This document shows, one piece after another, positions 24,002 to 37,964 of a stretch of 64,000 nt of DNA (within the stretch, counting starts at the first letter, position 1; every line of letters starts with the position of its first letter). The DNA lies in contig NC_060236.1 in the NCBI RefSeq assembly GCF_021155775.2, positions 32,946,548-33,010,547 of the forward strand. Direction: 5' to 3'. The notes beneath the pieces were generated by a model. That model was given only the letters and a program-made list of their open reading frames with translations. It had not been told where the DNA came from and searched no databases. The position numbers and the translations under genes were made by a program. The DNA comes from Neodiprion pinetum (lineage: Eukaryota; Arthropoda; Insecta; Hymenoptera; Diprionidae).

Positions 24002-27000
24002 CACCCATCAAATCGGACCAGTACGGGTACGAGTTCGCATCAGCCACAACTTGAAGCCCGAAATTACAAGTACGTATATGATCAAAAAGATGAAAGGACC
24101 CTCCGATTTCCATTGTGAAAATCCGCATTTCTGTGATTGAAACGAGAAAGATGGCAGAAAAAAGGAAGAAATCCTGCTTCGTTTAACGATGTGCATTATA
24201 CCGTACCTCTGGTCGTTCACGGTATGTGAGAGGCACGCCAAAACTTCCATTACCCTGTACCCGCCTTATACCCTCCTCAGCTCCGAGAATATAAAGTAAT
24301 TTACGGGGGCCCATAAAGTAACGCTGTGGGATCTCGATGCTTGACAATACTCGAATATTCTACTGGAGCATCGCAGAAAACGGGATAAGCTGGTTGAGCA
24401 AAGGGTACAGTCTCGAGTCGTCGTGGGCGTAAGCAGGCACTTGATCTGAGAATAGACGTAGGTATTTCCATTCCTTGGGGGTCTTGAAGGGTGTTTTGTT
24501 GATCTCTATGCTCTTTAGTTTTGTACGGCATACTGATTTATTTGAGGGGTTTCTGCGCCACCTTCCCAATAGCACGTAACGGTTTGAACCATTGAATAAC
24601 CGACAACCAATGTACTGAGAGGTTCTCTTGAAAGGACCCGCTCGACAATTGCAACTCGTCTAGTTTATATGCGTAGCCAACTTCGTAAAAATGTTACTAG
24701 CGTAGTAGACAGAATGAACGATGCGTAATAAATTGCGCGGCGGCTGCGCCGTGATCCGGCCATTCTTAATACGCAAAAGGTTATGATTGACTCTCACTTG
24801 CACGGTTTTCTACACAGGTCTGGGCATTCCTGTCCCTTTACCATTGAACGCCGTGTAACCGGTTTGAAGCTTGTGTTTTCTAGTTTGACCGGGGCGCTGC
24901 AATCTCGGAGGCCGGTTACTGCAAGTGCATTGGCCTCCCCCTCACTAGCGCTAGCGGCAAAAATGCGGCAAAAGTTCACAACTTCGGTTTCAATTCCCTT
25001 ACGATTTTAGAGACGGAGTGTCCGACCTATATAGAAGACCGTGGCCACTTGTCAACGTGTTCCCCTTTCCCCTATTTGGTACAATTGTACTTTTCTAGTA
25101 CATTTTAATCGTACACTTACATACACTTTATGATTTTTTAGTAGATTTAGAGATGTTTTAGCACACTTTGATGATTTTTAATACCATTTCTTAAATGCGG
25201 TTTCTCCAGGCAATATTGAGTTTCCAACTAAACCCCATCGATATAACATGCTGTTTATGCCAATGTAATACCCTACATTTCTCTAGAGAGCATATTATAA
25301 GATCGTATGTTTCCCTCCGTGCGGTTCGACATCATAACCTGGGCATAAATAGCATGTAACCCACATGGGGCATGAACCTGTCGAAAGAGACCTTTTAGTG
25401 GCCTGCGTAAGTGGCAAGTGCGAACTGCGAAAACAATGAAAGCATTGCCTGGTGGCAAAAAACATAACCTTACAATAGTTGAATTCCATTCAGTACATTC
25501 TACTACCTATCTAGTACTTTTTTTTTCATTGAACTGCTACATTCTCAATTACAAGAGTGACAACACTGGTTCTTATCGACAAAGTTTTGCACGGAGCCTA
25601 GATATAAGGAGAACGACCGTGATGTATGAGAAACGGCTGAAAATTTGCAGCAAGATCTTTCTGCACTAGAGGCGCTGGTGTTGCTGATTTCAGATTTTTT
25701 AAATTTAAAAAGCGGAATGCCGCAATCACGTGATACAAACAATAACAAACGGATGCCATAAACCTGACATTAGCATCACCAGCGCCACCCTGGTGGAGAT
25801 TGTGAGAAAATGATCTCTTTCCTTTTTTCTGGCCGTAAATAAACCCGAAAAGCCTATGACGATCGTACTCCTTATGAAGTACCCCGTGAAGGTTTGTTTC
25901 AGGCTACGAGTACGGATGTTGGCCAATCAAAATTGAGCAAGTTAAATCGCGCGCGCGCTGCGAGCTGGTCCTTTCTAAGAAAACCTCTCGGTATAAGGCC
26001 GAAGGAATTATTTACACCCTCAGTATAAATACCGACGGGCCACCATGTTTGGAGTCTGGATGTAAATAAGCTTTCAGTTGATCGTTTGAACAAAAGCTCC
26101 TCGTTAGTCGTAATACAATAATTAAAAAGGAAATATATATAAGTATATATATACAAAGGAGAAAAATTGGAAGAGGAAAAAATAAGAATTTTCCTCACTG
26201 GGGTTACGATATTCCGCACAACATGTTTATTATTATACCTTTAGTATGGTATATAACTCGGCTCTACGCTTTACTTGTATTGGTTTCGCTCGATAATTTT
26301 TACCACCGGCGGTAAATGGTTTGCGGTACGACGACGTATCCTTTATATGTATGTATACAATAAGGTAGTACATAGTACCTCTAGCCTCTTTATACCTTAT
26401 AGGGTGGATGTGTGTGGGCGTGAGATATGTCGTCTGTGTTGTTTTTTCTTCTTCTCTTTTGTTCGTTCTGCTGTTTTCACCCGGTTTCATACGTAGGGTA
26501 GGAAGGTCCGTGGGAGTGATAACGATGCATGGGTTATAAAGACCGTTTAAAGGCTAAAATGTAAGAGCGAAATGAATAGATGAATAATTAAACAACGGAA
26601 ACAACAATCGGCGCGTGGGCTTGCAGTGACGTCAAACGTTAACTACAGGACGGTGTGATAAAATGATAATTGAGCATAGGCTTCTCCGACGAAACCATCG
26701 ACCCATATAACTCGCGGCAACAATACAGGCTTGCGCGAGGTTTTGTGTTACCATAAAGTTTTCCAAGTTCGAGTTTCTCGTCGATTCGAACGAATTGAAA
26801 GATGCAGGAACTATGAGAGATGGAATTGCGAGGTTATATATATATAGCGGTATATTGGAGCAGCGTAACGAGGGCAAATAACAAAGAGAAGCCAGGAGTT
26901 TTCCTTCGTTTTTCACGAAGGAAACCCCTGAAGACTTGGAAACGATGCTGGAATTCGATTAGCAGCTGAAACTGGACGCTCGGTGATGTGGCCTGAATTC

Positions 27001-29862
27001 CAAAGCACTTAACGTTATCCGGCTGCAGGAGCTTTTCGAACCTGTCGTTCCATCTTTTCTTTTGTTTCGAAAAATCAATTTCATGCCGTTATATATACCA
27101 CTTATAGATGATTTACAAACATTCGAACAAATCGAACACGCATGCAAAAATGGTTCAGGGCACGTTCCAATTTATCACGGATCGATGAAAATAGACGATA
27201 AATAAAGTTTGTCACAATTATACAAACTACGATAATGCACGAAGTAAGTCCAAACTGAAAAACTTCGTTGCACACGTTCCTCCGATTTTAAATCTCTGTG
27301 GGAATAGTCGAGAGTCAAAACGGTCAACGTTTCTCAGAATTAGCACGAATATTCCTGCTACCCCGTGAATTAACTGATGCGATTAACGACCAGTCCAATC
27401 AACGGATATTTGCCGATTCAAACTCTCTACCTGCACATTTCTCCCGGGACTTAATCAATTGTCGAATTTCATTTCACAGAGCTGATTGGGGTTTCTTTTA
27501 GTGGTTCATTCGCGTGCCGTAACAATAAGTGTCGAATGCTCGTATTTTACAGTGAAGGAAAAATTAACAGTGTGCGTACAACGACAAAAAGGAGAGGAGA
27601 TATCGGTTGCCCCGTCATTCATTTCCGATAACAACCCATTAAGTCGGGTAACTTATATGTATATACGGTTCTGCACTATGGGAGGCACAATAACGGTGAA
27701 CGGGCATTTTCTGCCTTCTGCTTCTTCTTCGCCTTCTTCTCTTCACATTGTGTCAGACACTACAATGCACCGGCTTTTATATATGACCTTCTTTTGTAAA
27801 TCCTGAGGGGATGACATCAAATAAGCCATTTTTAATACACGGTTCGGTAGGGTAATAGGTACATACATTGTTGGCTGGCTGGGTGGTACACAATAAACGT
27901 GGGACGGAGCAAACTCTTTAATTCCGACACTTGTGGGTGTCTGAATTAGTGGCGTCTGGTGAATGCCGGTGAAACATGCTGTCACAAAAGTTTGGGAGAT
28001 CGATAGGGCGGAACGGAAAGCTCCCCTTAAACCGCACCGCCAGCCGTGAAACTTGTCCGAATAAGCATGTACACGGGCGATTTCTGCGGTCGATCGATTG
28101 TAAATTGCGATAAACTTACACGGAGGGTTGAGGTTTTCCGCACCGTTCGAAGCTGTCCGAATGGAGGCGGGTAAGAAAAACCTGTCACTTTTCTCCAACA
28201 TTAAGCCTACTCTTAAGATGAAATAAATCACCCTGCAGGGGTTGTCGCATTACTGAACGGACCCATTCAATTCAACTCCGCAATTGTCCGTCCATAATGA
28301 TTCGTGATTATATCCTCGGTTAAAAATTCGCTCGGATATTAAACTGCATTCCACTATAGATATGTCTGATCCGGCTTTTGCGAGCACGTTTATTACTGGC
28401 TAATTATTCAAGAGAAACTCGCGGATACTCGCATTACAGCTGTACGCAATGATTTCTCCGCTGCATAATTAGAGTCAAAAACAGGTAATTAATCAAAGCT
28501 CTGAGACTGGCGCGTGTCGGGCGTATTAAGGGGGAGGGGGGGTACAGCTTGGACGGTATGAAATCATGTTTATTTTTAGGAGTTTCGTTTTTTTTAATGA
28601 AACGCTTACAGCAAGTTTTGAGTTCCAGAGCTTTATATATTATTTATAATTTCAAGAACATTTTGAAATTTTTTCATTGCATTAATAACAAAGTGGCGGT
28701 ATGACGCATATGGGCAGCGAACGACCACGTTTTCAATTCGGTGGCACAGATTCTTTGGTGAATTTTTATCCGATCAACTTGAAATTTTGACGCATTCATT
28801 AAAATTTGTTCATCGATTCAAACTCGTGGCTAGATTTTTGAGTTTCAATCCTAGAATTTTTTTTATCCAAATTTTGAAACAATTTTTTGGTCGAAACATG
28901 ACATTTTTTATTCATAATCTTATATACATATATATGGGGCAAAAAAATGTTTTAGTATTTCGGCTACGATCTCGAACCCGAAAGAGTGTTTTTAATTCCC
29001 AAAAATATTTCTATTTGTCAATGAGAAATATTCTAAAATGTTCTACAAACTATAAATAATAAAGCCCCTAAACTGAAATTGTTCCAAGTGTTTTCATTTG
29101 CTTAAAAAAAAAAAAAAACTCTGCAAAATAGGTATGATTTTAAGATCGACCAAGCTGTGCCCCCCCACCCTTAACAAACCGGCATAAAATTCTAATAACA
29201 AGCTACAGCGGTCCCGATGAATAATCAGGGTCGGTATATATTATCTAACTACCAGATTACGTTTTAATCTTTATTCGACCTTGCAAACAGTTTTGTTGGG
29301 CTGAATTAAGTTCTCTGCTGTTCTCTGACCCTCGCGGGTATTGATAGTGGACATCGATTTATACGGTAATCATTGGGTTGAACTAGCAGATGGAGCTTGA
29401 CCCTCTAGACTCCAAGGTCTATAAGGCATTCTGTTTGGTCTGTTCTAACTCAGTTTGATCGACCACGAGCCTTGCTATCAAGTTCGACCAACATAGTTTA
29501 GTTATGTTTGCATCGGCCGGCCGCTTCAAAGGTAAACTAATTAATTTTAATCGAAAAATCTGCGGCGTGCTTGTCGAGCACAAAGCGGATCCTCTGAACG
29601 AGGTTTGTATGGTATATTGAGAAAAGCTTACGGAGAAGTTTGTCACGAGATAACAAGTTTGTTCATCAGGGGTTGACGGTTGGTGTTGAAAAAAAAAAAA
29701 AAAAAAAAGGAAGAAAAAATATTAACACTACCGCAATTCTTTTGAATTTGTCGGTTAATGGAGATGAGAATTACGGTCTTTCTAATCTGCAATAGTGCAG
29801 GGTCTCTTCATCTCACCAGTTAAACCGGCAAAACGACTGTGACAATATAGTCCTTTAGTAGA

Positions 29863-29893
<31 letters not shown>

Positions 29894-32800
29894 GACGAGA
29901 CCCGAAGTAAATACAATTAGACTACCATTCGGCCAGCTCGAGTGGGTGGTCTTCATTATAGCATGTTGATAAGAAATCCCGGCACTGATTCACGCTGATG
30001 CCAGACCAACTCAGCGCACATCCTTGAGTCTCCAAACACTCGACAGGGCTTATTGTGCTTTCCGAAGAAAAGCTGGAGGACAGACCTGCTGATGGTCAAT
30101 CGGATAAATATGTGCCGCAGTACCAGCAGCTGCAGTATATATTGAGACATAAGTAATCGTTGTTCATCGAGCGAGTATTACAGGAACTTAACCATCGCTG
30201 TATGCTTCTCAAAATAGCACTGAAGCATTACGAGGCTGTAAGTGTACAACGAGATGTACGTGTCCAGATTCACATCGGTATGTAAAGCAATCGAGCTTTC
30301 AATCAAGCTTCGGCAAGAAATTTTCAATCAATTTATTTTGATGGTTGGTAAGTGAATGAGTGAATGTGTACCGTTGGCTCTGATCTCGTCTGATGCCATT
30401 CCAGAAGATGTTCAACGGCTACGAGCAGAAAGAAAGCTTTGACGGAAGTTGCTTGGATGAGATTTCTCCTATTGTTCAACACCCTGTACAAAGTCAACTG
30501 TAAATAAGGTTTCGTGTGTCGAAGGTTGGTTGGGGGTATCAAGAGATGTTCTCTGCTCAAATATAACGCCAAAACCTTACACGAGTTTTAACGTGGGAGG
30601 AAAGTATGAAGAAACGAAGAAAAAGAGAGACTTTAGTAACTAAGATCTTTACGCTTCGACTATCGCTATATGGCTTGGGTTTGTTCTTGGGGAAAAACTT
30701 GCTTTGCGTGTATACCTACGTGTGTGTTTTTTCTCTACCTTATTGCTGTTAAAAGTTGGAAGGTTCGAAAACTTTTTCTTCCATCATCATCACCCGTAAA
30801 AGGTTTTATCTCATTGAAAAGTTGAAAAGGAAAGTTATTTTTACAATGAACTCGTTGCAAAGTTTTACTCAAATGTATAGATACGATTCTTAAATAATTA
30901 CATTGTACATTAGGGTGGTCCTTATGTGAACTCAAAAAACAAATCCATGATGCAACCCGTCAAATCGGTTCTAAATGGTGAAAAAAAATATGCTTAATTT
31001 TTTCAATTTTTTATTTTATTTCTCTAGTCTCCCCATTCAAGCGGGAAGTTTCAAATTATTCAAAAATATGCTGTTTTGTCATTCAGACATAAACGAAAAG
31101 AAGAAAAATTGAAACAAAACACTAGCTACTAGTCAGCACTCTAATGGAATAATCCACGTGTCAACACTACATAATATCATAGTCGATGACATGCAAATAT
31201 TGAAGTGACTTTGTTACTTAATCTGATCATTTGACATGTTGAATAAAAAGAACTAATTAATTTAGCACATGTTTCTCATGGAATACCCCATTTATGATTT
31301 TTGATTTTTTAATGAAAAGAAGATGAATCTTACTGAATATTCGAGAATATGGTTTTTTTTTTGGCTACGTATAACCTTGGAATAAAGTAAAATACGAAAT
31401 TTAGCGAATGAATTTATGAATGATTTGAAACATCTCGATCAAATATGGAGACTAGGGAAACGAAAGAAAAATCTAAAAATATTAGAGAATTTTTTTTCAC
31501 CATTCGAAACTGATTTACCAGGTCCCACCATAAATTATTTTGGAACCCCATTAAGAACCAACCTATTGTACATGCATGTATATATACCGCATGTTTATTT
31601 CATGAATTGATTAAAGGTCATACCGTTTAATAGGATCAAATATTCCATAATTAAATCAGCTCATCATCATTCTCGGCATACCTACTTGATTATTGAAGCA
31701 GGTTGACGAAAGATGAAAAAAGGGTCGTTAGAAATGCTGTAATATAATGGCAAAACTTCGGTTAGCTAAAAAATCGTTGCGAATTAAGTACCGGCCATAC
31801 TCCTGCTGGAATTTATGTTAGGGGAGCACGCTGTCTGCAGATTGAACCTATAAGACGCGTTTACGGTATAGCAACAAGTTAACAAAATATTTTAGTCGCA
31901 TTATTCTCCCATTGGGGAAAACCCGGCGGATCAATAAGTGGCTGACGTCACGGAGGCGCTTTGACAAATGACGACAAGCTGAGAATAAAGGGGTTTCCCA
32001 CCAGAAAAGTTATTTCCATAACCTTCATTATCTATTTTCAGAACCTCGAAAAAACCACCGTCTATGAAATTTCAAACACCGCGAACCTCATTCGTATTTT
32101 TCCAGGCGTGAATTCACGTATGCGAAACCCGGACTGTTCTACTATCGCATCAAAGGCTGCTCAATCCCAGGCCAACTGTGAAACGGTGACGTCATAGGAT
32201 CTCCGTTATTCCTTAGCGGTTTTCCGGAGAATTCGGAACAATTTTTTCAGGAGCGTCGTTTCAACATCATTTTCAGTAACCGTTATCAAAATTTATCAAC
32301 GTTGTTTGGACAATATTTTCTAATTTCGTAGCATGAGATATGGTTATATATAACGGTACGCAAGAAGCCGAGATATCAATTTGTCGACGATAACAGAATT
32401 TTTTATCACGCTGATAGAAGGTTCTCAAAAATTTCGAGATAAATTCAAGATTTGTCGGATTTGTACTCCACGCGTAAACCTACGCGCGAAACGAGCTTTC
32501 AATGAGTTTTGGGAAAGCTCGTCTGCTTCTATTCCCGTATTCAATTAGTAACCTATCCACCCACCGCGTACTGGAGCAAAGAAAAATACAAAAGCCGGCT
32601 TAGCGATCCCGAACAAAATCGAAGCTTAGACTTCGATGCAGTGCTGAGAACACTCTTTTCAGGGCTCAAGGAGCGGGATTTCGGATAAGGGTTACAAGTA
32701 AGAATATGACGTTGTTTTCAGATATTCCCCGAAACCTTTTGGCCTTGATGAAATTCTCGTCTCTCCAGAGCCTATTTCGACTTTGAACCACGAGCCCGTA

Positions 32801-35232
32801 ATCCCACCTCTGTCACCATTTTTCACGCGACTTAACGCTATCTAACCAGGCAATGGTCGTTCCTGCAGGTGATTCTGCGTCCGCAGAAATTGCGGTTTCA
32901 GCCGAAGCCACAAGTGGGACCGTCATGTTTCCGACGACAAGAGAGGTTTTGTGCTAATACCGGATTACTTAAAAGGGATCTTAGTTAGACGTCGTTCGAA
33001 CCCAACTTAACTTAACCTAACTTTATCCTCGCATTACGCATGGAGATTCAATCGCACAAGACGGAAATTTGCCAACTCGTTGAAAATATACCCGCGGGTG
33101 GTCTTTCAGTTTCATTTTTATACTTTCTGCTCGAATTCAGATATCTCTACGCAACATGTTCCAGCCGATATATTCCCCGAGGGAAGGGACCAAAAAAAAA
33201 ACATCACAGCGTTTCAGCATCGCTTGTGGAAAAAAGAAATAATCTCAAAGAGATGTTATCCGGCGAATTTTATATTTTTCAGTCACTCGTTTCATTTGAT
33301 CCCTATAATCAGAGCAGTATCACGTAATATATCACATTGTAGTACTTGTTAAATTTAAAGTAACCACAAGTCGTATTTCGTACTGACAAATAACTGCCAA
33401 ACTACACATGCACGTTTCAAAATTCGACTACATCATATTGCACATATCGTTTAGCGGTCAGTTTTTACGTCAACTAAATAATTATCGGCACTAAACGAAC
33501 TTGCTTTGTTCGTGCTTGAACTTGTAAATCGTGAATAATGAGTTTGAAAATGAGCTCATTCTTATCTTAAATTGACCTGGATCTTCCGTTTCTACTCAAG
33601 CTGTTAAATTATTGACAATCAGTCCGAAAATGAGCAGGTTCTTATCTCAGATTGCCTCCGCGGCTCTTGAGTAAAAGGTATTTCCAGTAATTCAAGTACC
33701 TCAACAGAGAGTATTTGATAAAAGTTAATTAATCGTACCGTTGGAATTGGTTCGGTTTCCGTAATTTTCAGATGAAATAATATCGTTTATCCACAAAGTA
33801 GAGGTAGAATTGCTTCTGCAATTTAAATCATGATTATATATATATATATATATCTATTTCGTTGCATGTTATCTTTCGACTTTTATCAGGCTGCATTCCC
33901 GAGAGAACGTAAACGACGAAGTGATTTAAGACTGTACAGTAACGCAAAACCACGACGGGTAAACTGACGTGGTTTATTGCTATTGGCACAGCACAGCTTG
34001 CTCGTAATAGGATTATAGGTAAACTATGCACGCGATTGGATCAATCGTTAACCATATTAACATTTCACGGAGCTTCGACCGTCGTTGTGCTTATTGAAAA
34101 ATACCTGCTGAAATTAATATCGGTTTCGAGGGACCAGTAAATCCAGATAAATTTCAAAATCATATGAATTAATTAATAACTATATCGATGTGATGAATAG
34201 ACAGTTTCTTTCACTTATATATATATATAGAAGAAAAAGACAGACGTAAAATATTTTTTAATGGTTAACCGGCGATGCCAGTCATTGATTGGAATTTGGT
34301 TATATGCAACCCTCCGGGTTACTGGTGTAAGTTTGATCCGCGGTGATTCGGAAGCTTCAATCAATCTCGGAAAAACGGTCGTTAGCTTTCGATTGGGGAG
34401 CATCTTAACTTATCGCGAAATATTTTTCCACCTGAATCGATACGCCAATCGCGGTATAAAATTTTATCAGGCCATTATTATATCGTTTGGTGCTTAACGC
34501 GCATCAGTGATAAATACTCGCATCGAAGAATATAGGGATGGGAAATAAATTGCGGTGTAATTTTATCGACCGAAATTGAATTTCTTATAATCCACGAATG
34601 ACACGCGGGAGTTTCCAGATGGATACACAAACACGAATCATCACGAAATAAGTAAAAAACAGAATTTCTCGTTGGGTTACGAAAAACACGACTTTACACT
34701 TATGCAAGCTTCTGCAATGGTACATCTTGGGTTGCAACAAGTGGCTTATACGTTCCCTTTGCTGCTATTGTCAATCAATGAATCTCCCTCGGCTAGCTTT
34801 CGTCCATTCATAACTTTGCTTCGTCTCACGCTCATCTACAAGGTATGGCCGTATTAGAGTTTCGACGTATGAATACGGTGTAACAGTTGAGAACAAGAAA
34901 AACCACTGTTCTGTTGAGCTTTTGGTTCATCCTCCATTCACAAACGAGTCAATGACAATAGTCGGCTGTGATTCGTTATCATCCAAATGACATTACGATT
35001 CGCGTATCCTCAAGTCGTGTAGCATCAACATTGAGAGGCCAAGACACAATAACGATGGAATTGGAGATATGAAAAATCGAGTACTACCTCAGTAGAGTAG
35101 ATGAAATCGCAATGACGCGGGAAAGTGAAATTCGTTCCTCATGACACCGTGATGAATCGGCTCGAGGGTGAACCCTTCGCGAGGAAATAGATATCTTAAT
35201 GTAAATAACGGGATTTGATGGGGTTTGCTTAC
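24002..35232. other. Presumed long intron of the secreted-protein gene, no recognised gene
   Basis: About 11 kb between the 619-bp element and the candidate 5' exon at 35233. All ORFs are under about 165 codons and none resembles a known family. A short inverted pair (GGCGCTGGTG at about 25671-25680, CACCAGCGCC at about 25780-25789) flanks about 100 bp and may be a minor repeat. AT-rich runs and (AT)n at about 33835-33853 are present. A sequence starting AGGGTGGTCC at about 30911 resembles repeat-element ends but has no convincing partner. Confidence 0.45.
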
Positions 35233-35330
35233 CTGGTTTGTCCGTAGAGTCCGGAAACCGTGGGTCTACTGAGATGACGATGCCGGCTTGCTCGTCCCCG
35301 CTCTTTGCGTAGGGGTTTTGGAAATCTGCT
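35233..35330 (-). other. Candidate 5' non-coding exon of the secreted-protein gene
   Basis: On the minus strand, ...GACAAACCAG/GTAAGCAA at 35233/35232 is a near-consensus splice donor in a locally GC-richer patch (35230-35700), unlike the AT-rich flanks. The next strong minus-strand acceptor that leads into a coding exon is CTTACAG/AGAATG at 17890. Joining them would give an intron of about 17.3 kb (17891-35232). The 5' end of this exon is not determined and the upper coordinate is nominal. This is inference from splice signals only. Confidence 0.35.
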
Positions 35331-37166
35331 GCCCCTAGTCACATATACGTTACTCTTTCGCACCCTTAAGGATACCGCCTCCACGCCAACCGCCCCTAGC
35401 GCGCTCCTATCGTGCCGGGAAATTCTCCACTCCCTGGTAGTACAGTCTGTGTCTGCGTGCAGGCTGTGGCGGTGTTCATCCCTTCCCCAACTTCATGGTG
35501 GGGGTGATGATGGAAGGGGGTGATGGAAATGTCGGTGGAAGGGATGATTTCAGGAGGCTCAAGGGTGAGGGGCGAGGGGGGGCGGAGAGATTGTGGAAGT
35601 GGTAAAGGAGTACCGTAGTAGGAAGAACGAAGAACCAGGTCTTCTGCCTGGGCAAAGTCATCGTGCGAGTATCTTTCTGAGGAGTAGCGCGGATGAGTTG
35701 GCTATTTGTCAACGTCTATGACGCGCGTTTTCTTTAATTTTTCAAAAACTCCTATGAAAATAAACGAATGAAAACCCATAAATCTCGGCTCTAATGCCCT
35801 CCCAGAATCCCAAATTTCGGTAACTGCTGGAGCCAGCCATTGCGTCACAGTACTCAAATATTCTACAACCTTTACAACTCCAGAGTTGCAGACAATTCAA
35901 AATCGTCTCTTATTCATGTCCTTTCGGAATTATAGAACAAATTTTAACAACCTTGCTGTAGATTACTCAACGACCTAGTATATCTAATTATCCATCTAAT
36001 TAATAGGTTATGAATTTCATCGGAGGGTAGTTAAGTTGATACTCTGAGAGTCACTTGACTTCATCACATACCTCCTGGGAGGTTGTGGAACTAATAGCGT
36101 ATACATCAGAGCTGCCAGGAAAGGTTAGAAACTAGTCGAGGGATGGTGAGGCGTGGACGAATCATGGAGCAGCAAACTGTTGGTCGCTTGGCTGACGTAG
36201 TGGCGGAGTAGGTATAGATATTTATGATAGACGTCAGCTTTCGCGTATCCTGTACGAGCATATAACTTGCATCAAGAGACTGTTTCGATCTCCTACATAT
36301 ATGTGAAGTACGTAATTTGCATATACTATGTGCGTACATGGATGAAGCGGAAAGAGAAATGCAGGTATGCCTTCTGCATCTCGCGTCCTAAGGTGGAAAG
36401 TTTTGATGGTGGTCTTGGGTGTTCCCCGTATAGGATATCCTAACCCTACGATTATATTTATTCGTAGCTTGTTTATAACAAAGAATAAAATGACGGCTGT
36501 GAGTAGTGCCAGATCGTTAACTCCGACGGAGTGGAAGTTTTGAAGTATTATGTTCTCTTTAACCACTCGAATGGACAGGGGATAATGAATAGCGGTATAA
36601 AGCCCTGTAATAAAGGAAATGTAAAAAGCGTTGAACAATGTTTTTCCGCGGACCACGCACTCCCCTAAATTAAACGGAGTGCCCCAAAAACTTTGTGTCC
36701 CATCAAATTTGGAGCGGACTCAAGATACGACTGAACTCTTTGACACTGACGAGTGGTAGTGAGGTAATTGGAAGTTTGGACCTGACATGGTCGACCCATC
36801 GGTGTCAACCGCGGAATTCTTGGGGCTATGCGATAAATTCTCCATTCTTCGATTTTGCATCCCCGCTCACACATTGGCTGTCAGGCTATTTTTCACGATG
36901 ACCTTTCCGACTCGCGCCAATATCACTATAAAGGAATTTGCTCATCAACTTGAAAAATTGCAGGACACCGTTTAATCCGGCCAATCTTGATAGGAAAATA
37001 CAAATATCAGAGTGATGCACGGGTCGTTTGATATCAGGCAATCTATTAGCTGCGTCAAATACTATTACTATCAATCCATCAGAATCAATTTCCGTCCCAT
37101 CTTCACCTGATTTAATTTAAATCTGAGTTGACCCTCGTGAATAAAACATGCTCCCAGTTTGCACAG

Positions 37167-37237
37167 GTCCTTCAACGCGACGTGATTACCTTGGTCAAAG
37201 ACATTTCCAACGTTGCCCAGGAGTTAGCAGAGAAAAG
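37167..37237 (+). CDS. Candidate isolated exon, 71 nt, unknown gene
   Basis: A plus-strand stretch bounded by a pyrimidine-rich acceptor (CAGTTTGCACAG) and a donor (AAAAG/GTAAAA). The open frame reads as an amphipathic helix (VLQRDVITLVKDIS then NVAQELAEK). Nearby plus-strand open pieces at about 36712-36759 (ending DTTELFDTDEW) and 36787-36975 (ending HQLEKLQDTV) could belong to the same gene or pseudogene, but I could not connect them. The family is unknown. Chance remains a real possibility. Confidence 0.2.
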
Positions 37238-37637
37238 GTAAAAACTCTGAGAGTCGTGTTTCGCGATCCAAGCACTTGAAACATTTATGACCGCAGACCG
37301 ATAACTTCGTACCCTAAGCATAAAAAACACTTTCTCGATTTATCCAATAATCGTGAATCATCTTCGCGAATTTCTTGACATTTTCATTATAAACAGATGG
37401 TTTTCAAATATCCGTCCACCCGCACACGTGCACGACGGGAGAAAGTTGCGTGGGTGGAGACAGCGAAACTTGGAACTACCCTGATATGGGGCCCCATAAA
37501 TAGTGAATACAATCTCATTCTTTATTTTTCCCTGAAAAAAGGGTAACCAAGAGACCGTTCCGTGGATAGTGCTAGGCAGTAGGTACTTGGCCCATCAAGC
37601 TGCTCGATCTAACACGTGTGGGTGTCTAAGAATCTGT

Positions 37638-37964
37638 CTACTTGATATCGTCAGCTTGTGGTTTATTCTCCTCCTCCAAAGCAGATTGCGCGCTTCTAAA
37701 ATTGGCCCACGCCTTTACTCATTCAAGAGACTCGACGTCGTCTTCGTTTACACATTGCAGGAAATCCATCAGTGAATGCCATGAACAATTGCCTAGTCTG
37801 TTAACCATTACTCGAGCTCTTTTACTCGACAAATGTGGCTGCAGCACAGCAATGATCAGATTGTAGCCAGAACTTTTGTCATAGCTGCACGAGACAAATA
37901 CGAAACAGTATGTTTGTGGTATATAACATGTGTCACAGAATTGTTGCCTCTCAGAGAGAACGGA
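37638..37964 (-). pseudogene. Candidate decayed coding stretch, one internal TGA
   Basis: One minus-strand frame is open for 81 codons (37964-37722), hits TGA at 37719-37721, and continues in the same frame for 26 codons to TAG at 37638. The sequence on both sides of the TGA looks coding (RLGNCSWHSLMDFLQCV before it, KAWANFRSAQSALEEENK after). A CGA-to-TGA change would explain the interruption. Alternatively the TGA is a genuine terminus. No family is recognised, and the opposite strand is also open here, which weakens the case. Confidence 0.2.

Noticed and set aside
30911..31620. Possible transposon beginning AGGGTGGTCC
   Set aside because: The start resembles repeat ends, but the only candidate partner (GGTCCCACC at about 31521) does not align beyond a few bases and no target duplication was seen.
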